Shown in pieces: positions 12,688 to 12,730 of a DNA stretch of 12,730 nucleotides (position 1 is the stretch's first letter; each line of letters opens with the position of its first letter). The translations under genes and the position numbers were made by a program. Below the pieces are notes generated by a model. That model made no database searches and was not told where the DNA came from. It saw only the letters and a list, made by a program, of their open reading frames with translations. This DNA is from Candidatus Altimarinota bacterium (GTDB taxonomy: Bacteria > Patescibacteriota > Gracilibacteria > UBA1369 > LOWO2-01-FULL-3), in the NCBI GenBank assembly GCA_029939035.1, contig JAOZTS010000027.1, positions 1 through 12,730 on the forward strand, written 5' to 3'.

Positions 12688-12730
12688 CTGTTTTGTGCTT
12701 AATTCCTTTGACACACTTGCCGTTTTGTGT

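Noticed and set aside
12708..12713. TTGACA on the plus strand as a -35 box of a gene to the right
   Set aside because: The -10 position would fall beyond the window, so it cannot be supported.
1..12730. CRISPR array, integrase, transposase or prophage genes
   Set aside because: None seen; no regularly spaced repeats or recombinase motifs in any frame.

Overview
The window is ordinary-looking bacterial chromosome with one AT-rich accessory block. TAA, TAG and TGA all end genes here (mntP ends with TGA), so the standard bacterial code applies. Protein families (BaiN/HI0933-like flavoprotein, PIF1-like helicase, PNPase, S15, CorA, DUF3307, a lone cNMP-binding domain) are bacterial. Almost no start codon has a Shine-Dalgarno sequence, and two divergent genes appear leaderless. 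This would suit a candidate-phyla (Patescibacteria-like) or similarly divergent bacterium, but the lineage cannot be fixed from the sequence alone.

Layout. 2-178 (+) is the tail of a membrane-anchored protein. 202-1437 (+) is the flavoprotein, which converges on and overlaps by 92 bp the PIF1-like helicase (1346-2728, -). From about 2.74 to 6.77 kb lies a visibly more AT-rich block, all on the minus strand: Fic protein 2, a CPA2-type cation/proton antiporter, Fic protein 1, then the Mn2+ exporter MntP (in order of transcription). Each Fic gene is preceded by an inverted repeat with 8-9 bp arms. The block lies just downstream of a tRNA-Gly(GCC) gene. The last 21 bases of that tRNA are repeated exactly at 6766-6786, as expected of an integration-site duplication.

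7035-9656 (-) is the conserved rpsO-pnp pair, with a long imperfect hairpin in the spacer that recalls the pnp autoregulatory stem-loop of enterobacteria. corA (9744-10679, -) and a polytopic membrane protein (10754-11743, +) diverge from back-to-back promoters whose -35 boxes form a dyad. At the right end a lone cyclic-nucleotide-binding domain protein and a DUF3307 membrane protein (12655-11740, -) form a likely two-gene operon, converging by 4 bp on the membrane protein.

How the genes relate. rpsO-pnp and tRNA-Gly are translation and RNA-turnover housekeeping. The Fic/antiporter/Fic/MntP block is best read as a horizontally acquired cargo combining two auto-inhibited AMPylator-type enzymes with two ion transporters. 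No integrase or transposase gene is visible. No CRISPR array or known defence system was seen.
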